64,000 nucleotides of DNA from Archilochus colubris (Eukaryota; Chordata; Aves; Apodiformes; Trochilidae): assembly GCA_023079485.1 (NCBI GenBank), contig CM041092.1, positions 1-64,000 of the forward strand, written 5' to 3'. The translations under genes were made by a program, and so were the position numbers. Under the pieces are notes generated by a model. The model did no database searches and was not told the DNA's origin. It saw only the letters and a program-made list of their open reading frames with translations. Numbering within the stretch: the first letter of the stretch is position 1; every line of letters begins with the position of its first letter. This document shows positions 20,627 through 32,760 of this stretch, in pieces.

Positions 20627-23600
20627 CCGCCGTCTTCTGCTCCCAGGCTTTCTCCTTGGTGACCTGTCCAGAGAGACACACAAGAGGTGAGCTCTACACC
20701 AACCCTCTGGTGCTGGCCCGTGGCCGAGTCCCAAGGCTGAAACCTCCCAACCGCCCCCCCTTGCCCTCTTCTTCCCTCCACTCCTCCCGGTACCCCAATC
20801 CTGCCCGCTCCCAGCAGCTGAGCTGACCCCCCACCAACAACAAGCCCGCTTTCCCCTTCCTCCCTCCCCTCCCAAGAGCCCAAACCTTACACCAGGCTCT
20901 TGCCCGGGCTGCACCCTTTGGTCTCTGCCCGTTGCTGCTTCCTTCTGGGGGGCCCGGGACACGAGGACACCCCTCTGAGCCATCTCTGCACCCTCCCCTC
21001 CACCCCCCCCCCCCACCTCCCGGCCCCCGAGAAGCCCAAAAGCCCAGGCAGCAGCCCCTGCTCCTCCTCACTCACCAGCCCCTGCTGCTGGACACCCCGT
21101 AAAGGGCCAGGGAACGTGCCTGTGGTGGCCAGATTGATCCCTAGCTTTAAGTGCCCTCCAGAAAAGCCCACTCCTTATCCGCTCTTGCCACCCTTTGCGC
21201 CACACCGCCCAGGCAAAGCCAGCTGCAGCCTCTGCCCTGCACCTGACCATGGCCAACAACAACTACCTGCCAAGAAGCCTCCAACACCACAACGCTTCCC
21301 TGTTCTCCCCTGACACAAGCTCACACAACAAAGCCTTCACAGAGCCACCTGCTCCTCCTGCACAAGGGCTGCAGCAAACATCTACCTCAAGGCTCGTGCA
21401 ACAACGGCCTCCGCCACCAACACTTCCTCTGTCTCCACAGGAGACTTCCCTAAGCTGCCTCCTGACAAACTCGCCCTGTCCTCGCCAAAGACACACACCA
21501 CTACAACAACGACAACAACAACAACAACTCCTGCCAAGACAGATTTGCGTGGGCGGTGGCGGACCCAGGTGTGGGCTAAGGCAGAGCTGGGCTTGGCAAT
21601 GGAGGAGGGCACAGCCAGGAGGCTATCTAAGGTTTTATTGCATCATTCTTCTCTTCCCTGGCACCACTGGATGGATCCGCTGGGGATGTCTGGAGGCACG
21701 AGAGAGAGAGAGAGAGAGAGAGCGAGAGTTTAGGTAGGATTAACCAGCTCAACACCCCTGTCCCAAGCAGGGGGACCCCGAGCCTGCAGACACCCCAGGA
21801 GGCCCCACATGATTTACACTTCTTTCTCACCCCTGCCCCAGCCTGGGCACAGAGGAGAAAAAATACAGCAAGTATTTGTCAAAGGGGCACCCAGACCTCT
21901 CTCGGCTTTTCTTTCAGGAAGACGCCAGGGCAAGGAGATGGCCCGCCACTTGCCAGCCTCTTCCAAAAGGAAAGCCTTCTCCCTCCTCAGCTCAGAGGCT
22001 TTTGCAACTCACCAGAACCTCCCCCAGCGTTGAACAGGAGCCTGGGAGCGCGGGTGCAGGACGCCTGGTGTCCTGAGCCTAGGGGAGAAACAAAGAAGAA
22101 GAGGAGCGTGAGACCACCGAGCACTAAGTGGGAAGGAAGGAGCCCTGCCCCCAGCTCACTACCAGGCGCTGAGGAAGCCTCGGCTCGGGCCATCGGACGC
22201 CCCCTGGCCTGGGAGGTCTGGGCCCCTGGGCAAAACTTCCAGGGGGAAGCCAGGCCAGCTGCAAAACCACCTGCATCTTTCTTCATCCCTCCTGAACCGG
22301 AGGGTCCACCGCCATCCTCTTCTTCTTTTTCCCTTTTGACTTCTTCAAGCTCTTAACTGCCTCCTCTTCCCTCCCAGGTGCATTGGCCACCCTCTCTGCT
22401 TCTTCTCACTCTGGAGCCAGGGTCCCTCACCATTCTTCGCGCCTTCTTCAGCCCCCTCCGCTGTGGGTCCCCAGCGTCCTCATCTTCTCCTCCCATGTCT
22501 TCTGCTCCCAGGCTTTCTCCTTGACCTGTCCAGAGACACACAAGAGGTGGCTCTCTACCAACCTCAGTGCAGCCCGTGGCCGAGTCCAAAGCTGAAGCCT
22601 CCCAACGCCCCCTTCGCCTCTTCTTCCTCACATCCTCGGTGCCCCAACCCTACCCTCCCAGCAGCTGAGCTGACCCCACACCAACAACAAGCCCGCTTTC
22701 CCCTTCCTCCCTCCCCTCCCAAGAGCCCAAACCTTACACCAGGCTCTTGCCCGGGCTGCACCCTTTGGTCTCTGCCCGCTGCTGCTTCCTTCTGGGGGGC
22801 CCGGGACACGAGGACACCCCTCTGAGCCATCTCTGCACCCTCCCCTCCACCCCCCCCCCCCACCTCCCGGCCCCCGAGAAGCCCAAAAGCCCAGGCAGCA
22901 GCCCCTGCTCCTCCCCACTCACCAGCCCCTGCTGCTGGACACCCCGTAAAGGGCCAGGGAACGTGCCTGTGGTGGCCAGATTGATCCCTAGCTTTAAGTG
23001 CCCTCCAGAAAAGCCCACTCCTTATCCGCTCTTGCCACCCTTTGCGCCACACCGCCCAGGCAAAGCCAGCTGCAGCCTCTGCCCTGCACCTGACCACGGC
23101 CAACAACAACTACCTGCCAAGAAGCCTCCAACACCACAACGCTTCCCTGTTCTCCCCTGACACAAGCTCACACAACAAAGCCTTCACAGAGCCACCTGCT
23201 CCTCCTGCACAAGGGCTGCAGCAAACATCTACCCCAAGGCTCCTGCAACAACGGCCTCCGCCACCAACACTTCCTCTGTCTCCACAGGAGACTTCCCTAA
23301 GCTGCCTCCTGACAAACTCGCCCTGTCCTCGCCGAAGACACACACCACTACAACAACGACAACAACAACAACAACAACTCCTGCCAAGACAGATTTGCGT
23401 GGGCGGTGGGCGGACCCCAGGTGTGGGCTAAGGCAGAGCTGGGCTTGGCAATGGAGGAGGGCACAGCCCGGGGGCTTTATCTAAGGTTTTATTGCATCAT
23501 TCTTCTCTTCCCTGGCACCACTGGATGGATCCGCTGGGGATGTCTGGAGGCAGGAGAGAGAGAGAGAGAGAGAGAGTTTAGGTAGGATTAACCAGCTCAA

Positions 23601-25432
23601 CACCCCTGTCCCAAGCAGGGGGACCCCGAGCCTGCAGACACCCCAGGAGGCCCCACATGATTTCCACTTCTTTCTCACCCCTGCCCCAGCCTGGGCACAG
23701 AGGGGAAAAATACAGCAAGTATTTGTCAAAGGGGCACCCAGACCTCTCTCGGGTTTTCTTTCAGGAAGACGCCAGGGCAAGGAGATGGCCCGCCATTTGC
23801 CAGCCTCTTCCAAAAGGAAAGCCTTCTCCCTCCTCAGCCCAGAGGCTTTTGCAACTCACCAGAACCTCCCCCAGCGTTGAACAGGAGCCTGGGAGCGCGG
23901 GTGCAGGACGCCTGGTGTCCTGAGCCTAGGGGAGAAACAAAGAAGAAGAGGAGCGAGAGACCACCGAGCACTAAGTGGGAAGGAAGGAGCCCTGCCCCCA
24001 GCTCACTACCAGGCGCTGAGGAAGCCTCGGCTCGGGCCATCGGACGCCCCCTGGCCTGGGAGGTCTGGGCCCCTGGGCAAAACTTCCAGGGGGAAGCCAG
24101 GCCAGCTGCAAAACCACCTGCATCTTTCTTCATCCCTCCTGAACCGGAGGGTCCACCGCCATCCTCTTCTTCTTTTTCCCTTTTGACTTCTTCAAGCTCT
24201 TAACTGCCTCCCTCTTCCCTCCCAGGTGCGTGGCCACCCTCTCTGCTTCCTTTGTCACTCTGCAGCCAGGGGTCCCTCACCATTCTTCGCCTTCTTCAGC
24301 CTCCGCTGGCAGGTCCCCCGACGTCCTCATCTTCTCCTCCCCGCCGTCTTCTGCTCCCAGGCTTTCTCCTTGGTGACCTGTCCAGAGAGACACACAAGAG
24401 GTGAGCTCTGCACCAACCTTCTGGTGCCGGCCCGTGGCCGAGTCCCAAGGCTGAAACCTCCCAACCGCCCCCCCTTGCCCTCTTCTTCCCTCCACTCCTC
24501 CCGGTACCCCAACCCTGCCCCCTCCCAGCAGCTGAGCTGACCCCACACCAACAACAAGCCCGCTTTCCCCTTCCTCCCTCCCCTCCCAAGAGCCCAAACC
24601 TTACACCAGGCTCTTGCCCGGGCTGCACCCTTTGGTCTCTGCCCGTTGCTGCTTCCTTCTGGGGGCCCGGGACACGAGGACACCCCTCTGAGCCATCTCT
24701 GCACCCTCCCCTCCAGCCCCCCCTCCCGGCCCCCGAGAAGCCCAAAAGCCCAGGCAGCAGCCCCTGCTCCTCCCCACTCACCAGCCCCTGCTGCTGGACA
24801 CCCCGTAAAGGGCCAGGGAACGCGCCTGTGGTGGCCAGATTGATCCCTAGCTTTAAGTGCCCTCCAGAAAAGCCCACTCCTTATCCGCTCTTGCCACCCT
24901 TTGCGCCACACCGCCCAGGCAAAGCCAGCTGCAGCCTCTGCCCTGCACCTGACCACGGCCAACAACTACCTGCCAAGAAGCCTCCAACACCACAACGCTT
25001 CCCTGTTCTCCCCTGACACAAGCTCACACAACAAAGCCTTCACAGAGCCACCTGCTCCTCCTGCACAAGGGCTGCAGCAAACATCTACCTCAAGGCTCCT
25101 GCAACAACAGCCTCCGCCACCAACACTTCCTCTGTCTCCACAGGAGACTTCCCTAAGCTGCCTCCTGACAAACTCGCCCTGTCCTCGCCAAAGACACACA
25201 CCACTACAACAACAACAACAACAACAACACCCACTCCTGCCAAGACAGATTTGCGTGGGCGGTGGGCGGACCCCAGGTGTGGGCTAAGGCAGAGCTGGGC
25301 TTGGCAATGGAGGAGGGCACAGCCCGGGGGCTTTATCTAAAGTTTTATTGCATCATTCTTCTCTTCCCTGGCACCACTGGATGGATCCGCTGGGGATGTC
25401 TGGAGGCATGAGAGAGAGAGAGAGAGGGAGCG
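20627..25432. repeat. 1.85-kb macrosatellite, about 2.6 copies
   Basis: The marker CGTCTTCTGCTCCCAGGC starts units near 20,630, 22,495 and 24,345, and TTTGCGCCACACCGCCC recurs at 21,197, 23,041 and 24,900, giving periods of about 1.84-1.87 kb. Copies are nearly identical apart from small indels. Each unit holds a (CAA/ACA)n tract and a (GA)n microsatellite (21,700; 23,555; 25,410). The third copy ends at the (GA)n tract near 25,430. Open frames in the unit encode Pro/Ser/Ala-rich or Gly/Arg-rich peptides with no recognised domain. The array is cut on the left by the gap. Confidence 0.93.
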
Positions 25433-25800
25433 CACGTTAGGAAGGACTGATCTTCCTCATGTGTAAGAGAAATTGTTTTTGTTTTTTTTTGCCATAATAA
25501 TTTTTTAAGACTTTTTTCAGTACTCCACCTTTAAAAGGTGGGTAAAACACCACAGTCTATTTTTTAAGGATTTTTTTTCATAGATTAACAACTATTTAGT
25601 ATCGGTGTTCTTGATTGGGGCTGCAATAGAATTATTTATTGATGTAAGGGTTAATATAAAACGTGTGTTAATAATATTCTTGTAATGATACTGACACCTG
25701 GTTGAAGCTAATACAGAATGCTTGTTTAAGAGAATCTAAGGAATTGTTTACATTGTCACTGTTATAATTTACATATTGTTATTTTTGTTTATTTAAGAAA
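25433..25800. other. AT-rich unique sequence between macrosatellite and provirus
   Basis: No gene or 5' LTR is recognised. The provirus appears to lack its 5' end. Confidence 0.4.
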
Positions 25801-26352
25801 AAAGGTGTGGGCCAATTATTCCCATTACAAGAAATAGCAATTAGAGGACCACAGGCTGGCATGAGATATGTGGTCATGCCCCTTAACTCTGAGGACGTTA
25901 GAGAAGTTAAAAAAGAGATGAGAAATTTATTGGAAGATGCGTTAGGAGTAGCAGAATAGGTAGAATAATATTTAGGCTCCTATGTGTTTACCTGTGATGA
26001 GTTTACAGTCAGTTTTAAGAATGATCAGGAGGGCAGGAATGAGGATTTGGGATGAGCAACATCAGCAGGGTCCTGCAGCAGATATTAAGTGGCCCCTACA
26101 AAAGTCAGACTGGACTAACCATGATCCAGCACATAGGGGGCATATGTAGGAGCTGAGAACAATATTATTCAAGGGAAAAGAGAATCCGTCTCACACTGAC
26201 AGAATATTAGTAAAACATTTTTTTATACAACACCAAAAGAAAGATGAAACTCCTACTGAGTGGTTAGAAAGGTTAAGAAAGAATTTACAGATGTACTCAG
26301 GGCTGGACCCCAGTACTCCAGTAGGAGAAGCTGTATTAAAAACTCAAGTTTG
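25801..26352 (+). pseudogene. ERV gag capsid fragments
   Basis: One frame runs from about 25,801 to a TAG near 25,958 and includes GPQAGMRYVVMPLNSEDVRE, a capsid N-terminal segment. Further pieces follow in shifted frames, including WPLQKSDWTNHDP near 26,090 and a major-homology-like TPTEWLERLRKNLQMYSG near 26,250-26,305, ending at a TAA near 26,358. Stops and frame changes break the gene at least three times. Confidence 0.8.
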
Positions 26353-26735
26353 TGGCTAAATCTCGGAAGGGTATTAGGAAAAAGCTGAAGAAATTAGAGA
26401 ACTGGCAGGATAGGGGACTGGATGAATTGTTTAGGGAGGCTCGGAAAGTGCGAAGAAGGAAAGTGTATGTGCGAAGAGGTGAAGAGGCAGAGGAGCGAGC
26501 AGTGAAAATGATGGGTGCTGCTGCTGTGCGAGGGAGTCAGAGACCCGCAGGTCAAAGGCCAGTGGGGTGGGAGCTGGTTGAGCCCAAGGGACAGTATCAG
26601 AGGCCTGGTAAAGCTCCAGGGCCACTTAAAGGACTAAGAACGTAGTAGTTTGTTATTACTGCAAAAAGAAGGGTCATATGAAGAGAGATTGTGGACAAAG
26701 GAAGAGGGATGAGAGGATGTTTGAGGAAAATTAGG
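26352..26735 (+). pseudogene. ERV gag capsid C-terminus and CCHC nucleocapsid
   Basis: An open stretch from about 26,352 encodes KKLKKLENWQDRGLDELF and a basic tail, the capsid C-terminal charged region. After a frame change, CYYCKKKGHMKRDC at about 26,650-26,693 matches the retroviral zinc knuckle C-x2-C-x4-H-x4-C. A stop follows near 26,733. Confidence 0.8.
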
Positions 26736-26985
26736 GGCTTTACTTGCTAGGGACCAGAGAACAAATGAGCCCTTTGATTAAGAAAAAAACAAAAAAAAGG
26801 TGGTTCCTAGCAACAGGAGGGAGAATTTTCAGTGGACTTGGGGGAGGATGGTAGACAGCTTGTGAATTGTGAGCTGTCTTGGGAATTTTTCCCTTGTTGG
26901 GGGAACAGAACTGGCATTGTTTGCACTAGCTTAAGTATGCATATTATGTAGTACATATTTTTTGAAAAATTCTGGGGAAAAAAGA
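26736..26985. other. ERV interior without recognised coding
   Basis: The protease and reverse transcriptase region expected here is deleted or unrecognisable. Confidence 0.4.
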
Positions 26986-27197
26986 GGCCTAATTAATTAA
27001 CAAAGGAAGGGACTTATACACAGGTATTGCGAGCCCTGTGAGAACCAGCAGGAATAGCAGTAGTACATGTAAAAGGTCACTAGAGGGAGCTGGGTTTTAT
27101 AGTCAGGGATAACAACATAGCTGATCAGGAAACTAAAAGGATAGCCTTAATTTTGCAAAGAGGCGGCCGAGGCAAAGGCAGAGCGGTACGAGGTGTG
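26986..27197 (+). pseudogene. ERV pol RNase H C-terminal fragment
   Basis: EPAGIAVVHVKGH near 27,050-27,090 and NNIADQETKRIALILQRG near 27,105-27,165 match the conserved end of gammaretroviral RNase H, where the GH and ADQ-A blocks occur. In-frame stops precede and follow the first block, so it is not functional. Confidence 0.7.
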
Positions 27198-27209
27198 AGG
27201 TGACATATA

Positions 27210-27365
27210 ATGGGGAACCTAATATTAATTACCTTGATCACTTCAATCCTGCTGGCCGAAGGTTTAGGAAATGAACACCATCAACCCTTTGAATGGTCCC
27301 TGATATACCTTGAAAAGCTCACAGGTTACACCAGGGGCTCCAGATTTGATAGCCCCTTTATGTAA
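27210..27365 (+). pseudogene. ERV env leader peptide and SU N-terminus
   Basis: A 51-codon ORF starts at ATG 27,210, with a hydrophobic signal-like segment (LILITLITSILLAEG) followed by a hydrophilic SU start (HHQPFEWSL). It stops at TAA 27,363-27,365. A Cys-containing SU-like scrap continues in another frame to about 27,470. Position directly after RNase H means integrase is deleted. Confidence 0.6.
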
Positions 27366-27960
27366 TTTGATACCACTATCAGATCCCATGGCACCTTGTA
27401 CTGAGCAAAAAGCATATTATTTTTGTCCTGCTCCTGGAAAATCTTCCTCCATGCCCAGACAATGACAATTAAAATACTATTTAATGAACTGTAATATTTT
27501 TCTAATATACACAGATTGATTTTCTGGCATCCTGAAGAACCAGCAGGTGGCTAGGTAGCTTGTTGGGTCTGTCCTGCTTTGAATAGGAAGTGTGAAAAGC
27601 ACAATGTGACAATTGTTAAAGCCAAAGCTTTATGCATGGGCATCAACAAACAGGTTCACATCAGGTAAAATAAATACGCACAACTTGTGTTATGTCTTCA
27701 TTAGGAATTGTTACCTGCTAACAGATTTCTGAGCAAATAAGTGCATCTGTGCTTTTCGAAACAATGTGTGAGCTGCTCATGAGACCTTTTGTGAATATTC
27801 ATTCTCAGTGATGCTTTCCCTTTAATGCCATATACGTATCATTCTCTTTCCAGAGTAACACTGCTTTTAGTTAGGAGCATTGCACAAACAGGGTTTTTTT
27901 TTTCAGGCTTTCATGTGGTCATCTGAATATAAACATATATAAAATAAAATATATTTTTGT

Positions 27961-28194
27961 GTGAAAGTTATATTAAATCAATGTATAAATATACTATTTG
28001 TTTTAGGACTTACCTGTGGGCCTAGTATTTTCAATAAAGTAATTGCAATAGTTAAGAGTCGTTTAGAAGCAGCCCATCTAATGCTTATGCGTGCCAGATA
28101 TGAACAAATACCTTCTAATAAATCTGAAATGGCAGAAGTTTTTGTATTAGGCTGCCAAGAACTGCAACGGTTCAATGAACAAAATCCAAGATAA
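27961..28194 (+). pseudogene. ERV env transmembrane-subunit tail
   Basis: An uninterrupted frame ends a few bases before the polypurine tract. GPSIFNKVIAIVKSRLEAAH followed by LMLMRARYEQIP has the layout of the membrane-exit and cytoplasmic tail of gammaretroviral TM proteins (GP.I.N ... VK.R ... Y). The 5' part of TM, with fusion peptide and ectodomain, is absent. 27,470-27,960 between the env pieces shows nothing recognisable. Confidence 0.65.
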
Positions 28195-28208
28195 AAGAAA
28201 AGGGGAGA
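28193..28208 (+). other. ERV polypurine tract
   Basis: AAAAGAAAAGGGGAGA lies immediately upstream of the LTR, the plus-strand priming site of retroviruses. Confidence 0.75.
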
Positions 28209-28830
28209 TTGGAATAATTTACATAATAAAGTTATATTTGTTCATTTAACCTATGTAACTTTGTTTATAAAATAGAAGTATTAACAGCAAAGTTAAGTGC
28301 CAAAAACACAGTGGTACTGTAACAATTTGTAATAACTTATGTTTGTTCATTTAACCCAAGTAGAAAATTTTTAGTGTATTTAGGCAAGATAGAAACAGCG
28401 AAAGAAGGTAAGGATGTTAACTGCAGAATGTACTTGAGAAAGAAGAAGTGTGTTGTGACAAAATGCTGTGTAATGATGTTTAAATGTTCTTATAGACAAC
28501 CTCTGTAGAAAGGGGCTAACCAAAACACAGGATGTGTCTGCATAAGAATAATTATTGTAGAAAAGGGTTAACCAAACACAAGATGTGTTCAGAAGAAGAA
28601 TTAGTATTGTTGGCTGTGTCTGCTCAAGAACAGTTTGTATCTGGACACATTTTGAGCTTTCCCAGCCACATCGGGCTCACACGGCCATACAGGACTATAA
28701 ATACCTAAGAAACTTTGAGGAAGCGGTGCTGTCCTGTCGGAGCAGAGACTCCCGAGCATCCAGCGCTGTTGTTGCTTGCTAATGAATTCTAATTGGTTTT
28801 CAATTAACGTGTCCTGGTCAATTTTTAGGA
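28209..28830 (+). repeat. ERV 3' long terminal repeat
   Basis: It starts at TTGG/TGGAATAATT after the polypurine tract. U3 holds two direct repeats: a TTTGTTCATTTAACC element (about 28,235 and 28,342) and a 51-base element with GGGCTAACCAAAACACA (28,508-28,558 and 28,559-28,610). A TATA box, TATAAATA, lies at 28,696-28,703, so transcription would start near 28,725. The 3' boundary is approximate because no clear inverted CA end or target duplication was found. Confidence 0.7.
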
Positions 28831-29270
28831 CCCTCTTCTAATTTATAATCGTTGTCATCTTTTTAAAGGAAATATATTTGCTAAACTGAGAATTACAGTA
28901 CCTTGAGTTAAGAAACAGAACATGGCTGAAGACTGAAGAAATGCACATCCGCAGAGAAGAAGAGGTGAACAATTCACATCAAGAAAAACCTTTTTTTAAT
29001 TTTTATTTCATACCCACATCCCTTATGACCACTTCCAGGAGACACCAGGATTTCTCACACAGTTCCTGCTATTCCTGGAACTGAGGTGCCCAGAACTGGA
29101 GACAATATTCCAGACGTTGCCTCACCATCCCACTTACCAGTGCCTGCCTAGCCCTGAAGAGCAGCCTGGAAGCTGGGATGCAGAGCTACTGGTATCCTGA
29201 ACCTAGGGGAGAAAAGAAGAGTATGAGTCTGAGCATTAACTTTACACCTGGAAAGAGCTGTGCCTGAAAA
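28831..29270. repeat. Diverged fragment related to the macrosatellite, plus possible CR1 scrap
   Basis: 29,160-29,270 (GAGCAGCCTGGAAGC ... TATCCTGAACCTAGGGGAGA ... AAGAG) aligns by eye with 22,035-22,150 of the macrosatellite unit. 29,080-29,150 resembles an antisense avian CR1 segment (GGAGACAATATTCCAGACG, GCCTCACC). Confidence 0.45.
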
Positions 29271-32200
29271 CTTAAAATAAACATTTCAAAGCTTTAATAT
29301 AAACTTAACAAAAATTTTAAAATTAAAATTAATAAATGTTATTGCAAGATTAATTTTAAATTAATAAAAGTTACTTCAAATAATTGTTGTTATAATGATG
29401 TAAGTTAATAACAAAACAAATACATCTATACTAAACTGTTCATTATATATACCTATTAATGTTTAATTCCATTATAAATAAGCATTGAAAACTAGAATAA
29501 AATTCAGTATTATTTTTCAAATTTGAATATCTTAAATGAAAAAAAAATATTTTAAAAATTTTTATGTAAAAATACCATTTAAATCTTAGAAAATAAAAAT
29601 CACATGATATAAACCTGGGAGAGAAAATAAAACCTGGGAGTTAATATTTTTTTATTAAAAAAAAGAAAAAATTCAAAATTAAGATTTTAAAAAGTAATTT
29701 TAAAAAAATTTTACTTCTTTTTATTGGAAATTTAAAAGTCCACAGTAAATATTAACAATTAGGTTTTAAATTTATCTGAAACTTAACCCATTTAATTAAA
29801 AAGTAATTTTAATTATTCGCAGCAGTAAGAATATGTATCATTAAAAATATATATTAATTAAAAGTAAATTTTGATTTTAAATAAGGGTAATAATTTTTAA
29901 ATATAAAAACTAAAATTAAACAAATTAGCTATGTTTTAAATTTAAAAGAAAATAATTTAAAACATTAGCTTAGAAAATGAATATTTCAAGTAGAAATAAA
30001 CATTACAAAAACGAGAAATTACAAATTAAGTCTAAAAATAAGGCTAAATTGTTAAAATCGAGTTAAAGATTTAAATTCAAGTGTTATATTTACTGTAAAT
30101 AAGCACTGATAATTAAAATGAAAATTATTATTAAAATTGAATTATTTAAGCTAGAAAAAAAAATACTTTTATATTTAAAATACTTCCTTTTTAAGATACA
30201 ATTAAATCATACAAAAGTAAAAAAGCCATGACAATAACGTGGGGAATAAAATAAAACCAAAATGAGAAATTATGACACACTTTAAAAAATTAAGCTAAAT
30301 GTTTAAATAGTTAAAAGTATAGCTAAAATTTATTGTACTTGAATAACATTTTAGTATTAGAAATGAAACTTATACAATCTAAAAAACAATTCAAGTTAAC
30401 CGTAATTGAAAAAGAAAAAGCAAAAAAAAAATTTTCTAAATATTTAAAATTACATTTTAAGCACTTAAATAAATGTTAAAACTATTTGTTATTTAATATT
30501 AATTATCAATATTAATAATTACATTTAAAAATAAAATCATTTAAATAGTTAAGAGAAAATGCACCTTACATATTTTATTATATAGTTATAAATATAAATG
30601 TAAAAAAAAAGTTTTATTATTACACTATATACATTTTATATATTTTATAGATGAACTATTTATATTCATATATTTACTTTATATAATATAGTATTTTTAT
30701 TTATGTATAGTATTTTTATTTTTATATATTTTATTAACGTATGTTTACATTAATTATTGATAATTAATTTTATATAAATTTTAAATATTTAACACTGATG
30801 TTAGTATTTATTAAAATACTAAATCTTAATATTGAAAATTTTAATTTCATATTAACATGTTAAAAACATTAAAAAATTAAAACTTTAATGCAATTAAAAA
30901 ATATTTACGTTTAAACATAGATCTAAAAGTTACACATTGGAAATTTGATTTAAAATTGAATTAAATTTTTAAGATTTTTAAAAAGCAACACGATCTTCTG
31001 GAAACAAAGCTGTCGGTTTCCTGTCAGGAGTTAAGTGATTAAAAAAGAAAAAGCAAATAAAAATATTATTTTCTAAATATTTAAAATTACATTTTAAGCA
31101 CTTAATGTTAAATAAATAAATATTAAAACTATTTTTATAAATAAAAATTTACATATTTAATTTGTTACATTTTATATATTTTTATATGTAAGTTTTATTG
31201 TTATGTTATATACTTAATATTTTTAAATTTTATAGATGAAGTATTCATATTCATATATTTACTTTGTATATTTATTTATGTATAAGGTAAGTTATTTACA
31301 TTAAAAACTATTGATATTTAGTATTATAATTATAATCATAAATATGTGTAATGTAATTATATATAAAATACATAATAATATATAATATATATTATATAAT
31401 TATAATATATATAATATATAATGTAATAGAAAAATTTACATATTTATTATATTTTACATATTTTTATATGTAAGTTTTATTGTTATGTTATATACTTACT
31501 ATTTTTATATTTTATAGAAGTATTTATATTCATATATTTACTTCGTATATTTATTTATGTATAACGTAAGTTGTTTACATTAAATACTATTGATATTTAG
31601 TATTATTATAATTATAAATATATATAATATCTTATAATTATATATATTACGTATAATATAATACATAACATAACACATAATATATAATATTTATAATACA
31701 TTTTATAATATATATTATATGTTATATATAATGTATAATATAGGTAATACATAATGTATGTAATAATAATTATAATTATATTATAATTATAAATACCTAT
31801 AATTACAAATATTTAACAGTGATGTTAGTAATAAGTAAAATATTAAATCTTAATATCGAAAACTTTAGTTTCATATTAACATATTAAAAACATTACAAAA
31901 TTAAAACTCATAAACGCATTTAAAAAATATTAACGTTTAAACATAGATCTAAAAGTTACACATTGGAAATTGTATTTTAAATTCAATTACATTTTTAAAA
32001 ATCAACATGCTCCTCTGGAAACAAAGCTGTCGGTTTCCTGTCAGAAGTTAAAAGTGATTAAAAAAGAAAAAGCAAATAAAAATATATTTTCTAAATATTT
32101 AAAATTACATTTTAAGCACTTAATGTTAAATAAATAAATATTAAAACTATTTTTATTATTTAGTGTTAATTATTAATATTAATAATTACATTTAAAATAA

Positions 32201-32760
32201 AAATATTTAAATAGCTAATATAAAAATTTACATATTTAAATTGTTATATTTTATATATTTTTATATGTAAGTTTTATTGTTATGTTATATACTTAATAAT
32301 TTTAAATTTTATAGATGAAGTATTTATATTCATATATTTACTTTGTATATTTATTTATGTATAAGGTAAGTTGTTTACATTAAATACTATTGATATTTAG
32401 TATTATGATTATAATTATAAATATATAATATCTTATAATTATATATATTACGGATAATATATAATACATAACACATAATATATAATATTTATAATACATA
32501 TTATATATTATATATTATATAACATATAATATAAATAATATATAACGTAATATATATATTATAAATACTTATAATTACAAATATTTAACAGTGATATTAG
32601 TAATAAGTAAAATATTAAATCTTAATATCGAAAACTTTAATTTCATATTAACATATTAAAAACATTCAAAAATTAAAACTCATAAACGCATTTAAAAAAT
32701 ATTCACGTTTAAACACAGATCTAAAAGTTACACACTGGAAATTGCATTTTAAATTCAATT
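29270..32760. repeat. Extremely AT-rich block of decayed tandem units
   Basis: About 3.5 kb of very high A+T content. A landmark CTGTCGGTTTCCTGTCA occurs at 31,010, 32,027 and 32,799. The first two are followed by GATTAAAAAAGAAAAAGCAA and TTAAAATTACATTTTAAGC; a partial copy without the landmark starts near 30,400. Segments such as TTTATAGATGAAGTATT and TATTGATATTTAGTATTAT recur once per unit. Unit spacing is 0.77-1.0 kb. No coding sequence is seen. Confidence 0.8.

Larger units (their letters stand above)
25801..28830 (+). mobile_element. Decayed class I (gammaretrovirus-like) endogenous retrovirus, internally deleted, 3' LTR only
   Basis: Remnants occur in viral order: gag capsid, nucleocapsid zinc knuckle, the end of RNase H, the env leader, the env transmembrane tail, a polypurine tract and a 3' LTR. 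Protease, most of reverse transcriptase, integrase and most of env are missing. The remaining coding pieces are interrupted by stops and frameshifts, so it cannot produce virus. No 5' LTR is visible. Assignment to the gammaretrovirus-like group rests on the capsid major-homology region, the single CCHC knuckle and the shape of the TM tail. Confidence 0.85.

Noticed and set aside
20627..25432. Pro/Ala/Ser-rich ORFs repeated in each macrosatellite unit
   Set aside because: Frames differ between copies through indels and have no recognised domain, so they are treated as repeat sequence.
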